A stretch of DNA of 64,000 nucleotides. Source: Methanofollis sp. W23 (GTDB lineage: Archaea > Halobacteriota > Methanomicrobia > Methanomicrobiales > Methanofollaceae). Location: positions 1,818,140-1,882,139 of the forward strand of contig NZ_JAGGMN010000001.1 of assembly GCF_017875325.1 (NCBI RefSeq), given 5' to 3'. The notes beneath the pieces were generated by a model, which was not told the origin of the DNA, made no database searches, and saw nothing but the letters and a program-made list of their open reading frames with translations. Shown here in pieces: positions 1 to 8,114 of this stretch. Position numbers and translations under genes: made by a program. Within the stretch, counting starts at the first letter, position 1. Every line of letters begins with the position of its first letter.

Positions 1-107
1 CCATGGACGAGTCTCTGTGGCACCTGGCTCTGGCAAAAAAATTGTATCGTGAGCACTACGGGTCTGGCGGGTTCCTCGACGGGATCATCTCAGGGATCGT
101 CTCCTGA
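1..107 (+). CDS. C-terminal end of an unidentified protein (5' truncated)
   Basis: An open frame runs from the window edge to a TGA at 105-107. The visible tail is about 34 residues and includes LAKKLYREHYG followed by a hydrophobic end (DGIISGIVS). Nothing identifies the family. It converges on the aldo/keto reductase, whose stop lies 9 bases further on, which supports this being a real gene end. The in-frame ATG at position 3 is probably internal. Confidence 0.5.
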   Translation, partial: MDESLWHLALAKKLYREHYGSGGFLDGIISGIVS

Positions 108-115
108 TCCCCCCC

Positions 116-1315
116 TCACTCTTTCTGCCGCTTCGTCATCACCATCTTCACCAGCGGGATCATCAATTTTGTAGAAAGCCCGTCGAGGTCATGGGCGACC
201 TTCTCGAGTTCGTCGGGGATCGCGATCCCCTGCGGACATGCCTCCAGGCATTTCCCGCAGTGCCTGCAGCGCGAGGCATTGGCAGGGTCGCCCTCGAACC
301 CGATCACCTGCCCAATGTAAAACCCGCGGGTGAGGAGGCGGGTGCCGCCCATGTGATACTGGTTGTAGAAGTGGAAGCACTGCGGGATGTCGACGCCGAA
401 GGGGCAGGGCATGCAGTAGGCGCACCCGGTGCAGTCGATTCTGATCTGTCGTCGGTAGGCCGCCTTCACCTCGTCGACGACGGCATGCTCGGCGGCGGTC
501 ATCGACCCTGGCAGGGCGTCCTCGCAGGTCTGGAGGTTCTCCTGGATGTGGCGCTCGTCGTTCATGCCAGAGAGGACGGTCGTCACCCCTGGGTGATCGA
601 GGACCCAGCGCAGCGCCCAGTCTGCGGGATTGCGGGCGAGTCCAGAGCGGTCGTAGGCCGCCTGCGCCCCGGCCGGCAGGTCGCGGGCAAGCATCCCGCC
701 CCGCAGAGGTTCCATCACCATCACGGCGATCCCCTGGGACGCCGCATAGTCCAGCCCCTCCCGTCCGGCCTGGAGGTCCTCGTCGAGGAGGTTGTACTGG
801 ACCTGGCACATGGTCCAGTCATAGGCGTCGATGATCGCCCTGAAGGTCTTGCGGTCGCCGTGAAAGGAGAACCCGATGTTGGTGATCGTCCCTGCCTCCC
901 GGGCCGCCTCCAGGAATGCGAAGACGTCGAGGTCGACGAGTTTCTTCCACGAGCGTGCGTCGAGCATGTGGAGGAGGTAGTAGTCGATGTGATCGGTCTG
1001 GAGCCGTTTGAGCTGCACCGCCAGCATCGTCTCCATCTCGGCCCGCGAGGCGACGAGCCAGGGGGTGAGTTTGTCGGCGATCTTCACCTGCTCCCGGTAG
1101 CCGTCCCTGAGGGCCCGGCCCAGGACTCGTTCGCTCTCGCCGCCATGATAGGGGTAGGCGGTGTCGACATAGTTGACCCCGCCCTCGATGGCGCTCCTGA
1201 TCTGGCGGATTGCCCGGCCCTCGTCGACCCGGCCCATCCGGGTGGGGAGGCGCATGGCGCCATACCCGAGTGCGGAGAGTCTGTCGCCGTTTTTTGGTAC
1301 GGTCCTGTAGTGCAT
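116..1315 (-). CDS. Aldo/keto reductase with C-terminal ferredoxin domain
   Basis: 399 residues from the ATG at 1315. Residues 1-280 form an NAD(P)H-type aldo/keto reductase barrel with the family catalytic tetrad in place: Asp51 and Tyr56 (YVDTAYPY), Lys82 (ADKLTP) and His116 (DYYLLH). The tail adds cysteine clusters at 295/298/301/304 (CTGCAYCMPC) and 350/353/356/360 (CRHCGKCLEAC), expected to bind two 4Fe-4S clusters. This matches the ferredoxin-fused AKR group common in anaerobes. It is probably a cytoplasmic oxidoreductase that can exchange electrons with FeS carriers; the substrate is unknown. The frame stays open upstream past 2100, but that stretch is low-complexity and antisense-like, so the start is placed where homology begins. 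A repeat-bearing gap separates it from the next gene. Confidence 0.9.
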   Translation of the reverse strand: MHYRTVPKNGDRLSALGYGAMRLPTRMGRVDEGRAIRQIRSAIEGGVNYVDTAYPYHGGESERVLGRALRDGYREQVKIADKLTPWLVASRAEMETMLAVQLKRLQTDHIDYYLLHMLDARSWKKLVDLDVFAFLEAAREAGTITNIGFSFHGDRKTFRAIIDAYDWTMCQVQYNLLDEDLQAGREGLDYAASQGIAVMVMEPLRGGMLARDLPAGAQAAYDRSGLARNPADWALRWVLDHPGVTTVLSGMNDERHIQENLQTCEDALPGSMTAAEHAVVDEVKAAYRRQIRIDCTGCAYCMPCPFGVDIPQCFHFYNQYHMGGTRLLTRGFYIGQVIGFEGDPANASRCRHCGKCLEACPQGIAIPDELEKVAHDLDGLSTKLMIPLVKMVMTKRQKE

Positions 1316-1570
1316 GGGTCTCCACGTCGGTGGGTCAGGAGAGGGGAAAAGGGCTCTGGATCTCTCAGGGTGCAGGGAGGCGATCGCAGAAGACGGTATA
1401 CCCCGGCCTCTCATGATGAAGATCGGTCGAGGGCGGCACGCCTGATCATCACGCCTTCCCTCATGTTCGCGCCGGGGACGAGTGGGGGGCGAGGGCCGCC
1501 CCGCACCCCAGGGATGGCGATGGGGACAGGAGGGTAGAGTTAAGATCATGAAGACGGGACGCAATCCTCT

Positions 1571-1680
1571 GCCAATCTTCATCGCCGGGGGGTCCGGGGG
1601 CAAGTGCCCCCGGCCAAAGGGGGAGGAAGGTGGGTGACACATGTCTCCCCCACACAAGAGGTGAGGGTTTCTACAGAGCC
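1571..1680. repeat. GC-rich palindromic repeat plus TTCTACAGAGCC motif
   Basis: The 418-base gap 1316-1733 has no convincing gene. It carries a copy of the window-wide palindromic family (GGGGGGTCCGGGGGC...GCCCCCGG near 1585-1614), then GGAAGGTGGGTGACACA, then TTTCTACAGAGCC at 1668-1680. The middle part recurs, slightly changed, near 59295-59330, and the last part at several places between 59.1 and 60.1 kb. So this is one dispersed composite element. Confidence 0.6.
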
Positions 1681-1733
1681 AAATATACACAAAAATCAGG
1701 GGGAGGAGGGCACCTGACGCCCTCCCGCCGCGT

Positions 1734-2591
1734 TCAGTCTTCTTCTGGAGCGGCCGCCGCAAGCCCGAGGGCCGCAAAGACCTCGTCCTGCCCGAGACGG
1801 TCGAGCATCTGGCCGAGACGCTCGCCCTCCTGGGTGTGCTCGGCGAAGTAGTCGATGACCCTCTCGACGAGGGCGGCGGCCTCCGCTTCAGGGACGAGCC
1901 CGGCGACGCGGGTGCCGGCCCGCACCCGCCGCCCGGCCTGACCGCCGAGGAAGAGGGTGAGCCCCTGGTCGCGGACCGCGATGGCGTCTTTGGGGCAGAG
2001 GGCGATGCAGTCCCCGCACCCGATGCAGTGCGCAGGCGAGAAGGTGCAGACCTCCTCCTCGACCTCGACCGCTCCCTCGCGGCAGACCCGTGCGCACGCC
2101 CCGCACCCGGTGCAGGCGTCGGGGTCGAAGGCCGGGTAGGCACGGGCCATCAGCCCGATGTCGTTGAACTGGACTTTGGCGCAGTTGTTCGGGCACCCGG
2201 CGATCCCGACCTTGATCTTTCTCGGGAGGGGGCGTCCGCCCTGCCCCGCCTCGATCGTGCGGGCAAGCCCCTGGGTGTCGGCGCACCCGTGGCGGCAGAC
2301 CGTGCCCTTGCAGGCGACGACCGAGCGCACCGTCGGACCGGTGCTCCCGGTCTCAAGCCCGACCGCCTCCAGGGCGGCGGCGACGGCCCCGGCGTCCTCG
2401 CGCTTCACCCAGGGGATCTCGGGGTTCAGCCTGACAGTCGCTCCCACATAGCCCCGGCCGTACTCCCTGGCCGCCGCCGCGACCGCCTCCATCTGTTCGG
2501 TCGTGAGGTTCCCGGCCTGACTCTTCACCCTCACCGAGACATAGCCCTTCTCTTTCTGCGGCAGGATGCCGCCCAGTTTCTTCCCAGTCAT
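1734..2591 (-). CDS. Small siroheme-type sulfite/nitrite reductase-like protein with two 4Fe-4S ferredoxin motifs
   Basis: 285 residues. Residues 1-90 resemble the ferredoxin-like half domain of the nitrite/sulfite reductase family. Cys94, Cys99 and Cys103 (CKGTVCRHGC) with Cys133 and Cys137 (GCPNNC) fit the ligands of a coupled siroheme-4Fe-4S centre. An inserted ferredoxin module follows, with Cys160/163/166/170 and Cys189/192/195/199. The size and layout match the small dissimilatory-sulfite-reductase-like proteins found widely in methanogens, whose physiological substrate is unsettled. The first siroheme cysteine pair is C-x4-C rather than the more usual C-x5-C. It starts 9 bases after thiE ends, on the same strand, so co-transcription with thiM-thiE is plausible. 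Confidence 0.85.
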   Translation of the reverse strand: MTGKKLGGILPQKEKGYVSVRVKSQAGNLTTEQMEAVAAAAREYGRGYVGATVRLNPEIPWVKREDAGAVAAALEAVGLETGSTGPTVRSVVACKGTVCRHGCADTQGLARTIEAGQGGRPLPRKIKVGIAGCPNNCAKVQFNDIGLMARAYPAFDPDACTGCGACARVCREGAVEVEEEVCTFSPAHCIGCGDCIALCPKDAIAVRDQGLTLFLGGQAGRRVRAGTRVAGLVPEAEAAALVERVIDYFAEHTQEGERLGQMLDRLGQDEVFAALGLAAAAPEED

Positions 2592-2600
2592 CGCTCTCTG

Positions 2601-3275
2601 TTATGGTTCGACCTGACCGGGCATCAATCTGCCCGTAGCTGCCGGGAGATCCGCCTTTGCCGCCGCGATGAGAGTTTTCATCTGGCGGGCCGCGCCCTCC
2701 ACGTCCTCCTGTCCGACGACCGCGGAGACGACCGCCACCCCTTCGGCACCTGCGGCGATGACTTCGGCCACGTTCTCAGGCCCGATGCCCCCGATCCCGA
2801 GAAGAGGGACCGAGACCGCGCCCCTGATCTCGTGGAGGGTCGCGAGGCCGTGGCCTGGCCCGGCGTCGGCCTTGGTCCAGGTCGAGAAGATGGGGCTGAG
2901 CGCGAGATAGTCAGCCCCGCCGGCGACCGCGGCCCGTGCCTCGGCCACGTCCCCGACCGAGACCCCGATGACGAACCCAGGCGGGGCGAGGGCCCGCGCC
3001 GCCGCCACCGGCAGGTCGTCCTGCCCCAGGTGGACGCCGTCGGCCCCGGCGGCGAGGGCGACGTCCAGGCGGTCGTTGACGATGAGGAGGGCCCCGGCCG
3101 ACGCCGTGACCGCCCTGACCGCCTGCGCCGTCCTCAGGAGATCGGCGGTGCTCATCTCCTTGTCCCGCACCTGGACGACGTCGGCCCCGCCGGCGACCGC
3201 CAGACGGGCCTGGTCGAGGTGCGAACGCCCGCCGCCGACCTCGCGGTCGGTGACGACATAGAGGTCGTAGCCCAT
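2601..3275 (-). CDS. thiE: Thiamine-phosphate synthase
   Basis: 224 residues, normal length. The TIM-barrel enzyme joins hydroxymethylpyrimidine diphosphate and thiazole phosphate to give thiamine phosphate. Family motifs are clear: VQVRDKE (Gln35, Arg37, Lys39) binds pyrophosphate, IVNDRLD holds Asn67/Asp68/Arg69, and GVHLGQDDLP follows at 80-89. A late glycine-rich phosphate loop (LLGIGGIGPENV) closes the site. Its ATG shares a base with the end of thiM (both at 3275), so the two are translationally coupled and serve the same pathway. Confidence 0.96.
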   Translation of the reverse strand: MGYDLYVVTDREVGGGRSHLDQARLAVAGGADVVQVRDKEMSTADLLRTAQAVRAVTASAGALLIVNDRLDVALAAGADGVHLGQDDLPVAAARALAPPGFVIGVSVGDVAEARAAVAGGADYLALSPIFSTWTKADAGPGHGLATLHEIRGAVSVPLLGIGGIGPENVAEVIAAGAEGVAVVSAVVGQEDVEGAARQMKTLIAAAKADLPAATGRLMPGQVEP

Positions 3276-4081
3276 CAGGCGACCTCCAGGCGCCCCTCCG
3301 CTTCGAGGTCTTCAGGGGTCAGGGCATAGAGTTCGTCGAAGAGCGCCGTCCTGAAAGAGTACGGCCCCCGCACGCCCGTCGCCGCGGCCGCCTTCTCCCC
3401 GGCACGCCCGAAGGCGACCAGGGCCGCGGCCGCCCCGACGAGGGGATCGTCGGCGACGCCCACGAACGACCCGACCACCGAGGAGGCCATGCACCCGGTG
3501 CCTGAGAGGCGTTCCATCATCACGTGGCCGTTTCTGACCAGCACGACCCGCGCGCCGTCGGTGACGACGTCGGTCTCGTCGGTCATCGCCACCACGGTCC
3601 CGGTCGCCCGTGCACAGGCCTTCGCCGTCTCGACCGGGTCGCCGGCAAGCCCGCACGAGTCCACGCCCCGCACCTTCCCGCCGGCCCCGGCGAGAACGCC
3701 GATCTCCCCGGCATTCCCTTTCAGCACCGCGACCTTCACCTCTCTGAGGATCCGCAGCACCGCCTCGGTCCGCAGTCCGGTCGCCCCGGCCCCGACCGGA
3801 TCGAGGACGACCGGCACCCCGAGTTCGTTCGCCTTTTTGCCCGCGAGGAGCATCGACTCCACCTGGGCAGGGTTGAGGGTCCCGATGTTGAGGACCAGCG
3901 CCCCCGCCGCCGTGACCATCTCGGCAGACTCCTCGGCGGCCTCGGCCATCACCGGGGCGGCCCCGGCGCAGATGGTGATGTTGGCGCAGTCGTTGATCGT
4001 CACGGTGTTGGTGATGTGGTGTACGAGCGGCCTGGTCTCTCGCACCTGCGAGAGGAGGGCAGCGCAGATCTTCGCGTCCAT
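3275..4081 (-). CDS. thiM: Hydroxyethylthiazole kinase
   Basis: 268 residues, typical for ThiM. It phosphorylates 4-methyl-5-(2-hydroxyethyl)thiazole, supplying the thiazole phosphate used by ThiE directly downstream. Diagnostic parts are the N-terminal PLVHHITNTVTINDCAN (thiazole site) and the C-terminal anion-hole/nucleotide loop LSGTGCMASSVVG, which contains the conserved cysteine. A T-rich tract lies just upstream on the coding strand (4085-4096) and could be a promoter element or the terminator of the gene before it. ThiM plus ThiE indicates salvage of thiazole. Confidence 0.96.
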   Translation of the reverse strand: MDAKICAALLSQVRETRPLVHHITNTVTINDCANITICAGAAPVMAEAAEESAEMVTAAGALVLNIGTLNPAQVESMLLAGKKANELGVPVVLDPVGAGATGLRTEAVLRILREVKVAVLKGNAGEIGVLAGAGGKVRGVDSCGLAGDPVETAKACARATGTVVAMTDETDVVTDGARVVLVRNGHVMMERLSGTGCMASSVVGSFVGVADDPLVGAAAALVAFGRAGEKAAAATGVRGPYSFRTALFDELYALTPEDLEAEGRLEVA

Positions 4082-4133
4082 GATTGTGAAAAAAATAGGG
4101 CGGGTGAGGTGAGAGGTCTTGCGGTGGGGGCAC

Positions 4134-4502
4134 TCACCTGCCGTACAGGTGCTCGTGCACCCGCGCCACGACCCTGGCCTCGCGCCGGTGCAGCGTCACG
4201 AGGTCAGGGTCGCCGTCGCGGTAGAGCGAGAAGAGCGAGTAGACGAAGTCGGTGGTCAGGTCGATCACCTCGCGCCTGAACCGCACCTCGACGCTCGTGT
4301 CCCCGACAAACCCCTTGATGGAGAAACAATCCGGCTTCTCGAAGGTGTAGAACCCCTCGCCGATGCCGGGCTTCGCCGTCACCTCCCCGAACCCCTTGAG
4401 GTACATGAAGAACTCCTCGGTCAGGGGAGCGCTCAGCACGAACTCCTTCATCATGGTGCCGTCGGCACACGACTTATGCCGAATCGACCGAATGATCCGC
4501 AT
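4134..4502 (-). CDS. Conserved-looking small protein overlapping the cysteine desulfurase-like gene
   Basis: 122 residues if it starts at ATG 4502, which sits seven bases after a strong ribosome-binding site (GGAGGTG, 4510-4516). Starting at the later ATG pair (4454/4451) would give about 106 residues but has no such site. The first codons overlap the last 29 bases of the aminotransferase gene, so translation is coupled. The sequence is soluble, of mixed charge, with two halves such as SAPLTEEFFMYLKGFGEV and FRREVIDLTTDFVYSLFSLY. I do not recognise the family. Its place suggests it works with the aminotransferase, for example as a sulfur acceptor or regulator, but it has only one cysteine after the second start, in KPDCFSIKG. 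Confidence 0.75.
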   Translation of the reverse strand: MRIIRSIRHKSCADGTMMKEFVLSAPLTEEFFMYLKGFGEVTAKPGIGEGFYTFEKPDCFSIKGFVGDTSVEVRFRREVIDLTTDFVYSLFSLYRDGDPDLVTLHRREARVVARVHEHLYGR

Positions 4503-5646
4503 GGCGTGCCACCTCCGTGATCGCTCTGGCCGCAGTCCTGCACTCGTCGTCGGTCGTGAACCACGAGAGACTGAGCCGCACGCATCCTTTCCCGCCGTCG
4601 ATCGCCTGGTGGACGAGCGGGGCGCAGTGGAGCCCGGTCCGCCCGACCACCCCGTAGGCGCGGGCCAGGACAAACCCGAGGTCGTCGTCGTCCATCCCCG
4701 TGACGGAGAAGGAGACGATCGGGAGCGCCGGGTGTGCGGTGTGGACGAGGATGTTGGGTTCTTCCTTGAGCGTCCTGATCATCATGGCCGTCTGGCGTTC
4801 GGCCTTCTCGGCGATCGCCTCGGTCCCGACCGAGAGGACGCACTCCACCCCGGCCGCGAGCGCCGCAAGCCCCGGGTAATTGGGCGTCCCGGCCTCGAAC
4901 TTCTCAGGCATCTCCCGCGGCTGGAGGAGGGAGAACGAGTCGGTCCCGGTGCCCCCGACCCGCACCGGGGCCACGGCGTCGGGGTCGCGCAGATAGAACC
5001 CGCCGGTCCCGGTGATCCCGAAGAGGCCCTTGTGCCCGGTGAAGGCGTAGGCGTCGACCTGGAGTGTTCCGAGGTCGACCGGGATGTGCCCGGCGGTCTG
5101 CGCCCCGTCGACGATGAAGTAGACCCCGTGCTCGTGGAGCATCGCCCCGATCGCCCCGACGTCCTGGACGGTGCCGAGCACATTGCTCCCATGCGCCATG
5201 ACCATCAGCCGCGTCTCCTGGCGGACGGCCTCCCGCACCGCCGCGGGCGAGACCGTCCCGTCCTCGTCGAAGGGGACGACGGTGAGGCTGATCCGCCCCT
5301 CGTGTTCCAGTTCGTGGAGCGGGCGCAGCACCGAGTTGTGGTCGAGGGCCGTGGTCAGGACATGGCAGGGCCCGGGATGGGCGGCGAGAAATCCGTGGAT
5401 GAGGAGGTTGAGCGAGTCGGTGGCATTCTGCGTGAAGATATAGTGTTCGGGAGGCCCGGCATGGAAGAGGCGGGCCAGGGCCTCGCGGGCGAGGCTCGGG
5501 TAGTCTTCCCCCTCGGTCCCGGCGGTCCGCCCGGCCCCAAAGACCGGGGCGGCAAGCGAGGCCGTGACCGCCTCGACGACCGCAGGGGGTTTGGGCCAGG
5601 TCGTCGCAGCGTTGTTCAGGTATATCAATGGTTTTTTCTCTTTCAT
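4474..5646 (-). CDS. Class V aminotransferase, cysteine desulfurase family
   Basis: 390 residues from ATG 5646; a TTG at 5670 would add eight. The N-terminal IYLNNAATTWPKPPAV and the PLP lysine in AFTGHKGLFGITGTGGFYL mark the cysteine desulfurase-like branch of fold-type I PLP enzymes. Such enzymes take sulfur from cysteine (or selenium from selenocysteine) for FeS clusters, thiolated tRNA or cofactors. The late loop around GLHCAPLVHQA contains a cysteine that could be the persulfide carrier; this assignment is inferred. It is followed by an overlapping small gene of unknown function. Confidence 0.88.
   Translation of the reverse strand: MKEKKPLIYLNNAATTWPKPPAVVEAVTASLAAPVFGAGRTAGTEGEDYPSLAREALARLFHAGPPEHYIFTQNATDSLNLLIHGFLAAHPGPCHVLTTALDHNSVLRPLHELEHEGRISLTVVPFDEDGTVSPAAVREAVRQETRLMVMAHGSNVLGTVQDVGAIGAMLHEHGVYFIVDGAQTAGHIPVDLGTLQVDAYAFTGHKGLFGITGTGGFYLRDPDAVAPVRVGGTGTDSFSLLQPREMPEKFEAGTPNYPGLAALAAGVECVLSVGTEAIAEKAERQTAMMIRTLKEEPNILVHTAHPALPIVSFSVTGMDDDDLGFVLARAYGVVGRTGLHCAPLVHQAIDGGKGCVRLSLSWFTTDDECRTAARAITEVARHADHSVDSA
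4510..4516 (-). promoter_or_regulatory. Ribosome-binding site that fixes the start at 4502
   Basis: GGAGGTG on the minus strand, seven bases before ATG 4502 and inside the 3' end of the upstream aminotransferase gene. It decides between the 4502 and 4454 starts. Confidence 0.6.
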
Positions 5647-6241
5647 GCTCTGCTCTGTGACTGTACTCAACCGAACGCACCAAAAATATGATGATCAGGG
5701 TTCAAACAGGACGGACCACCCCGTAGCCGAGGTCCATGTCGGTGATCAGGCACCGGACGATGTCGGCATACTCAACCCGCCGGGATAAGGCGGTGCGTCC
5801 TTGATCGGAGATGCACGTTCCAGAGATTGCGCCGGGACAGCACGACTGACGAGCATGAAGAAGGAGAGGTCCCGTCCTCGACCCCATCATGTCGCGGGGG
5901 TCCGGACGACGCGACCCCCCCGCAGAGACGACGGTGAAGATCCTGTGATTGGGAGCGGCGGCCTTGCAGAGTGAGTCCACGGGCGCGTTCGATACGGGAA
6001 TCCTGTTGGTTCGGTTCTGTAGAATCGGGCATGAACCTCGGGCTCACGCATACGCAATATAGATTTCTCGTCACTTGATCTCCCCCATTATGATACCTCG
6101 TTCCATCGCCGCCCCACCCCTATCTTCATCGCGGGGGGTTCGGGGGGCACTCGCCCCCAGGCGCGAGATGACAGGAAAGATCCTACGAGGAGGGCGGGAC
6201 GTCCCCCGCAGAGAGAGCCGTCATGAGGATTTCTCCAAAGG
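5647..6241. other. Gene-free gap with a palindromic repeat and a possible gene remnant
   Basis: No convincing intact gene. Positions 5702-5790 read on the minus strand as EYADIVRCLITDMDLGYGV, which looks like coding sequence cut off upstream. Around 5885-5935 and 6117-6165 there are GC-rich palindromic repeats. At 6010-6038 the motif GGTTCATGCCCGATTCTACAG (minus strand, shown here over 20 bases plus one flanking G) belongs to a second dispersed family also found near 59498. Confidence 0.45.
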
Positions 6242-7378
6242 TCAGGGGGCCGTCCCTCGATATCTGGACCTCGCCCACCGCACCACCCCGCCGACCGCCG
6301 CCGCGGCAACGACGCTCACCGCACCAAGCAGAAGAAGCGACGGGACCGACGCCCCGACCTGCTCCCAGATCTCAGTCCTGGTCCCCCCGACAAGCCGGTA
6401 CACGAGGGTGACGAGGAGCGGGGCGGCAAAGACCGCGCCCATGCACCAGGGAAACTCTCCTGGAGGGACAAGGAGGACCCCGGCGGCCGTGCCGAAGCCG
6501 ATCATCAGGACGATGAAGAGGGCGATGCTGAGGATGGCCCACTCGCCTCCCGGCGTCAGGAGAAGAGGATGCCCGCCCGCCACCGCGAGGGCCGCCGAGA
6601 CGACGAGCAGAAGCGCCCAGACCCGCCGCCGCCGACCGACAAGAGGGGCGGCGGCAAGGAGGAGCACCGCCGCCACCCCGCCGGCGATGAACGCCCCCTC
6701 AGGGAAGACCGAACTCAGCGCCCCGCTGGGAACGACCCATGCAAGGGCGACTGCCGGCGCCGCGAGGAAGACCCGCTCCCCCTCTTCGAGATAACTGAGC
6801 AGGAGCATCAGCACCCAGACAAAGCACGCAATACAGACCAGTTCGCCGATCTCAAGGAACATGCCCTGCGAGCCAGGGAAAAAGTAGGGGACCCCGCCAG
6901 GCCCGCCGGCATAGGGGAAGAAGTGCAACGGATTGGCGAGGATAAGCGTCGTGAACGCGGCGACGAGCACCAGCACCCAGGGCCGCCGCCCTGCTCCAAA
7001 CCTCGACGCCACCACCGGCCAGGGCACGAGCACGGCCATGGCAAGAATGAGAATCGAGACCAGGAACGGCATGGAGTGCCGCCCCCACGTCCCAACCAGC
7101 GCCGCCCCCGCGATGAGGACGAGGACGACCGGCGGGATCGCCGCACGCACCCGCGGCATCGGGAGACGTTCAAGGAGGAGAAAGATCCCCGCAACCACCG
7201 CACCCCAGACCGCAGCAAAGATGCACGCGAGTGTGAGCAACACCGCGAGTATGACGAGGGCCGTCATCATCCCGCTCACCGGGTCGGGATCGTCAGGGAG
7301 AATCGCCGCCACCGGAAACGTGCAGAGAAAAATGGAAAGAACAATAAAAGAGAAGAACTTGATCCGCCGCATACTCAT
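6242..7378 (-). CDS. Polytopic membrane protein of unknown function
   Basis: 378 residues. An N-terminal hydrophobic segment (FFSFIVLSIFLCTFPVAAIL) could be a signal or the first membrane helix. Roughly ten more hydrophobic segments are separated by short polar loops, with an Arg-rich cytoplasmic loop near VGRRRRVW and a basic C-terminus. There is no catalytic motif or transporter signature that I can recognise. The start ATG at 7378 is followed two codons later by another ATG. It stands alone between two gaps, and is most likely an integral cytoplasmic-membrane protein. Confidence 0.8.
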   Translation of the reverse strand: MSMRRIKFFSFIVLSIFLCTFPVAAILPDDPDPVSGMMTALVILAVLLTLACIFAAVWGAVVAGIFLLLERLPMPRVRAAIPPVVLVLIAGAALVGTWGRHSMPFLVSILILAMAVLVPWPVVASRFGAGRRPWVLVLVAAFTTLILANPLHFFPYAGGPGGVPYFFPGSQGMFLEIGELVCIACFVWVLMLLLSYLEEGERVFLAAPAVALAWVVPSGALSSVFPEGAFIAGGVAAVLLLAAAPLVGRRRRVWALLLVVSAALAVAGGHPLLLTPGGEWAILSIALFIVLMIGFGTAAGVLLVPPGEFPWCMGAVFAAPLLVTLVYRLVGGTRTEIWEQVGASVPSLLLLGAVSVVAAAAVGGVVRWARSRYRGTAP

Positions 7379-7721
7379 TCAGAACCTCTCTTCCCCTAGA
7401 GAGCCCATGAACATTCCGAAATGATCTGAACTGAGCCCCCTTCCGCGCCTGGGGCGCTGCCCCCTGACCCCCGAGATGATGAGAGGACCAGGAAGGCACA
7501 ATGTGGACGGCGGCGATGAGAGTGCTGCGGGGATCCCCCCACAAGAGAGCACTTACCAAGAAATAGCGCTGCACCTGACCACCCCGACGACTCGCCGTCG
7601 CCGACGCTCTTTCAGATGAGGACTAGGGGAGTGACACCCCGACGTCGCCGTGGCGTCACCTCACGGTCGTGCAGAATGCACATACTCACGGCACCGGCCA
7701 TGCGCCGGCGGACCCGCACAG
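7379..7721. other. Gap with one GC-rich palindromic repeat
   Basis: No gene is supported in this 343-base stretch downstream of the ribosomal operon. A copy of the palindromic repeat lies near 7445-7490 (GCGCTGCCCCCTGACCCCCGAG). The rest is unremarkable. Confidence 0.4.
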
Positions 7722-7736
7722 AAAAGAAAAAAAAAT
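7722..7736 (-). terminator. T-rich terminator of the L11-L1-L10-L12 operon
   Basis: On the minus strand the rpl12 stop codon is followed at once by T9 and then CTTTT. Archaeal RNA polymerase terminates at such T-tracts without needing a hairpin. Confidence 0.7.
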
Positions 7737-8069
7737 TTAGCCGAAGAGGGCACCGAGCCCGGCCATGCCAGACTCTTCCTCTTCCTTCTTCTCTTCCTCG
7801 GACTCCTCCTCGGCAGCCGGAGCAGCCTCGGCAGGTGCGGCGGCGGCCGCGGCGGCCGGCGCAGCGGCCGGCGCAGCGGCAGCGACCGGAGCGACCGCAG
7901 CCTTGGAGATAGCCTCCTCAATGTCCACACCGTCGAGTGCGGCCACCAGGGCCTTCACACGGGCGTCGTCAGCGTCGATACCAGCAGCGGAGAGAACAGC
8001 CTTGACGTTCTCCTCGTTGATGTCCTTGCCTGCGTTGTGCAGGAGCAGTGCAGCGTAGATGTACTCCAT
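7737..8069 (-). CDS. rpl12: Large ribosomal subunit protein P1 (L12, archaeal type)
   Basis: 110 residues. The helical N-terminus ([22 protein letters not shown]) binds the P0 stalk base. An Ala/Pro-rich hinge and an acidic tail ending in [13 protein letters not shown] follow; the tail recruits translation GTPases. Start ATG 8069 is preceded by AGGTGA at good spacing; an in-frame codon nine bases earlier is less likely. It is the last gene of the rpl11-rpl1-rpl10-rpl12 operon, followed directly by a T-tract. Confidence 0.97.
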   Translation of the reverse strand: MEYIYAALLLHNAGKDINEENVKAVLSAAGIDADDARVKALVAALDGVDIEEAISKAAVAPVAAAAPAAAPAAAAAAAPAEAAPAAEEESEEEKKEEEESGMAGLGALFG

Positions 8070-8114
8070 GATTCTCACCTATCTCGATTTACAAACTTGA
8101 AATTGTATTCATGT

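Noticed and set aside
191-1537. 448-residue open frame on the plus strand opposite the aldo/keto reductase
   Set aside because: Typical antisense frame of GC-rich DNA; low-complexity, no motif, fully opposite a well-supported gene. The same holds for long plus-strand frames opposite the siroheme gene (1836-3329) and moeA genes (22553-25140).
1316-2143. In-frame extension of the aldo/keto reductase to 675 residues
   Set aside because: The extra part is Arg/Ser/Pro-rich, runs antisense-like across a repeat and over the siroheme gene, and has no family similarity.
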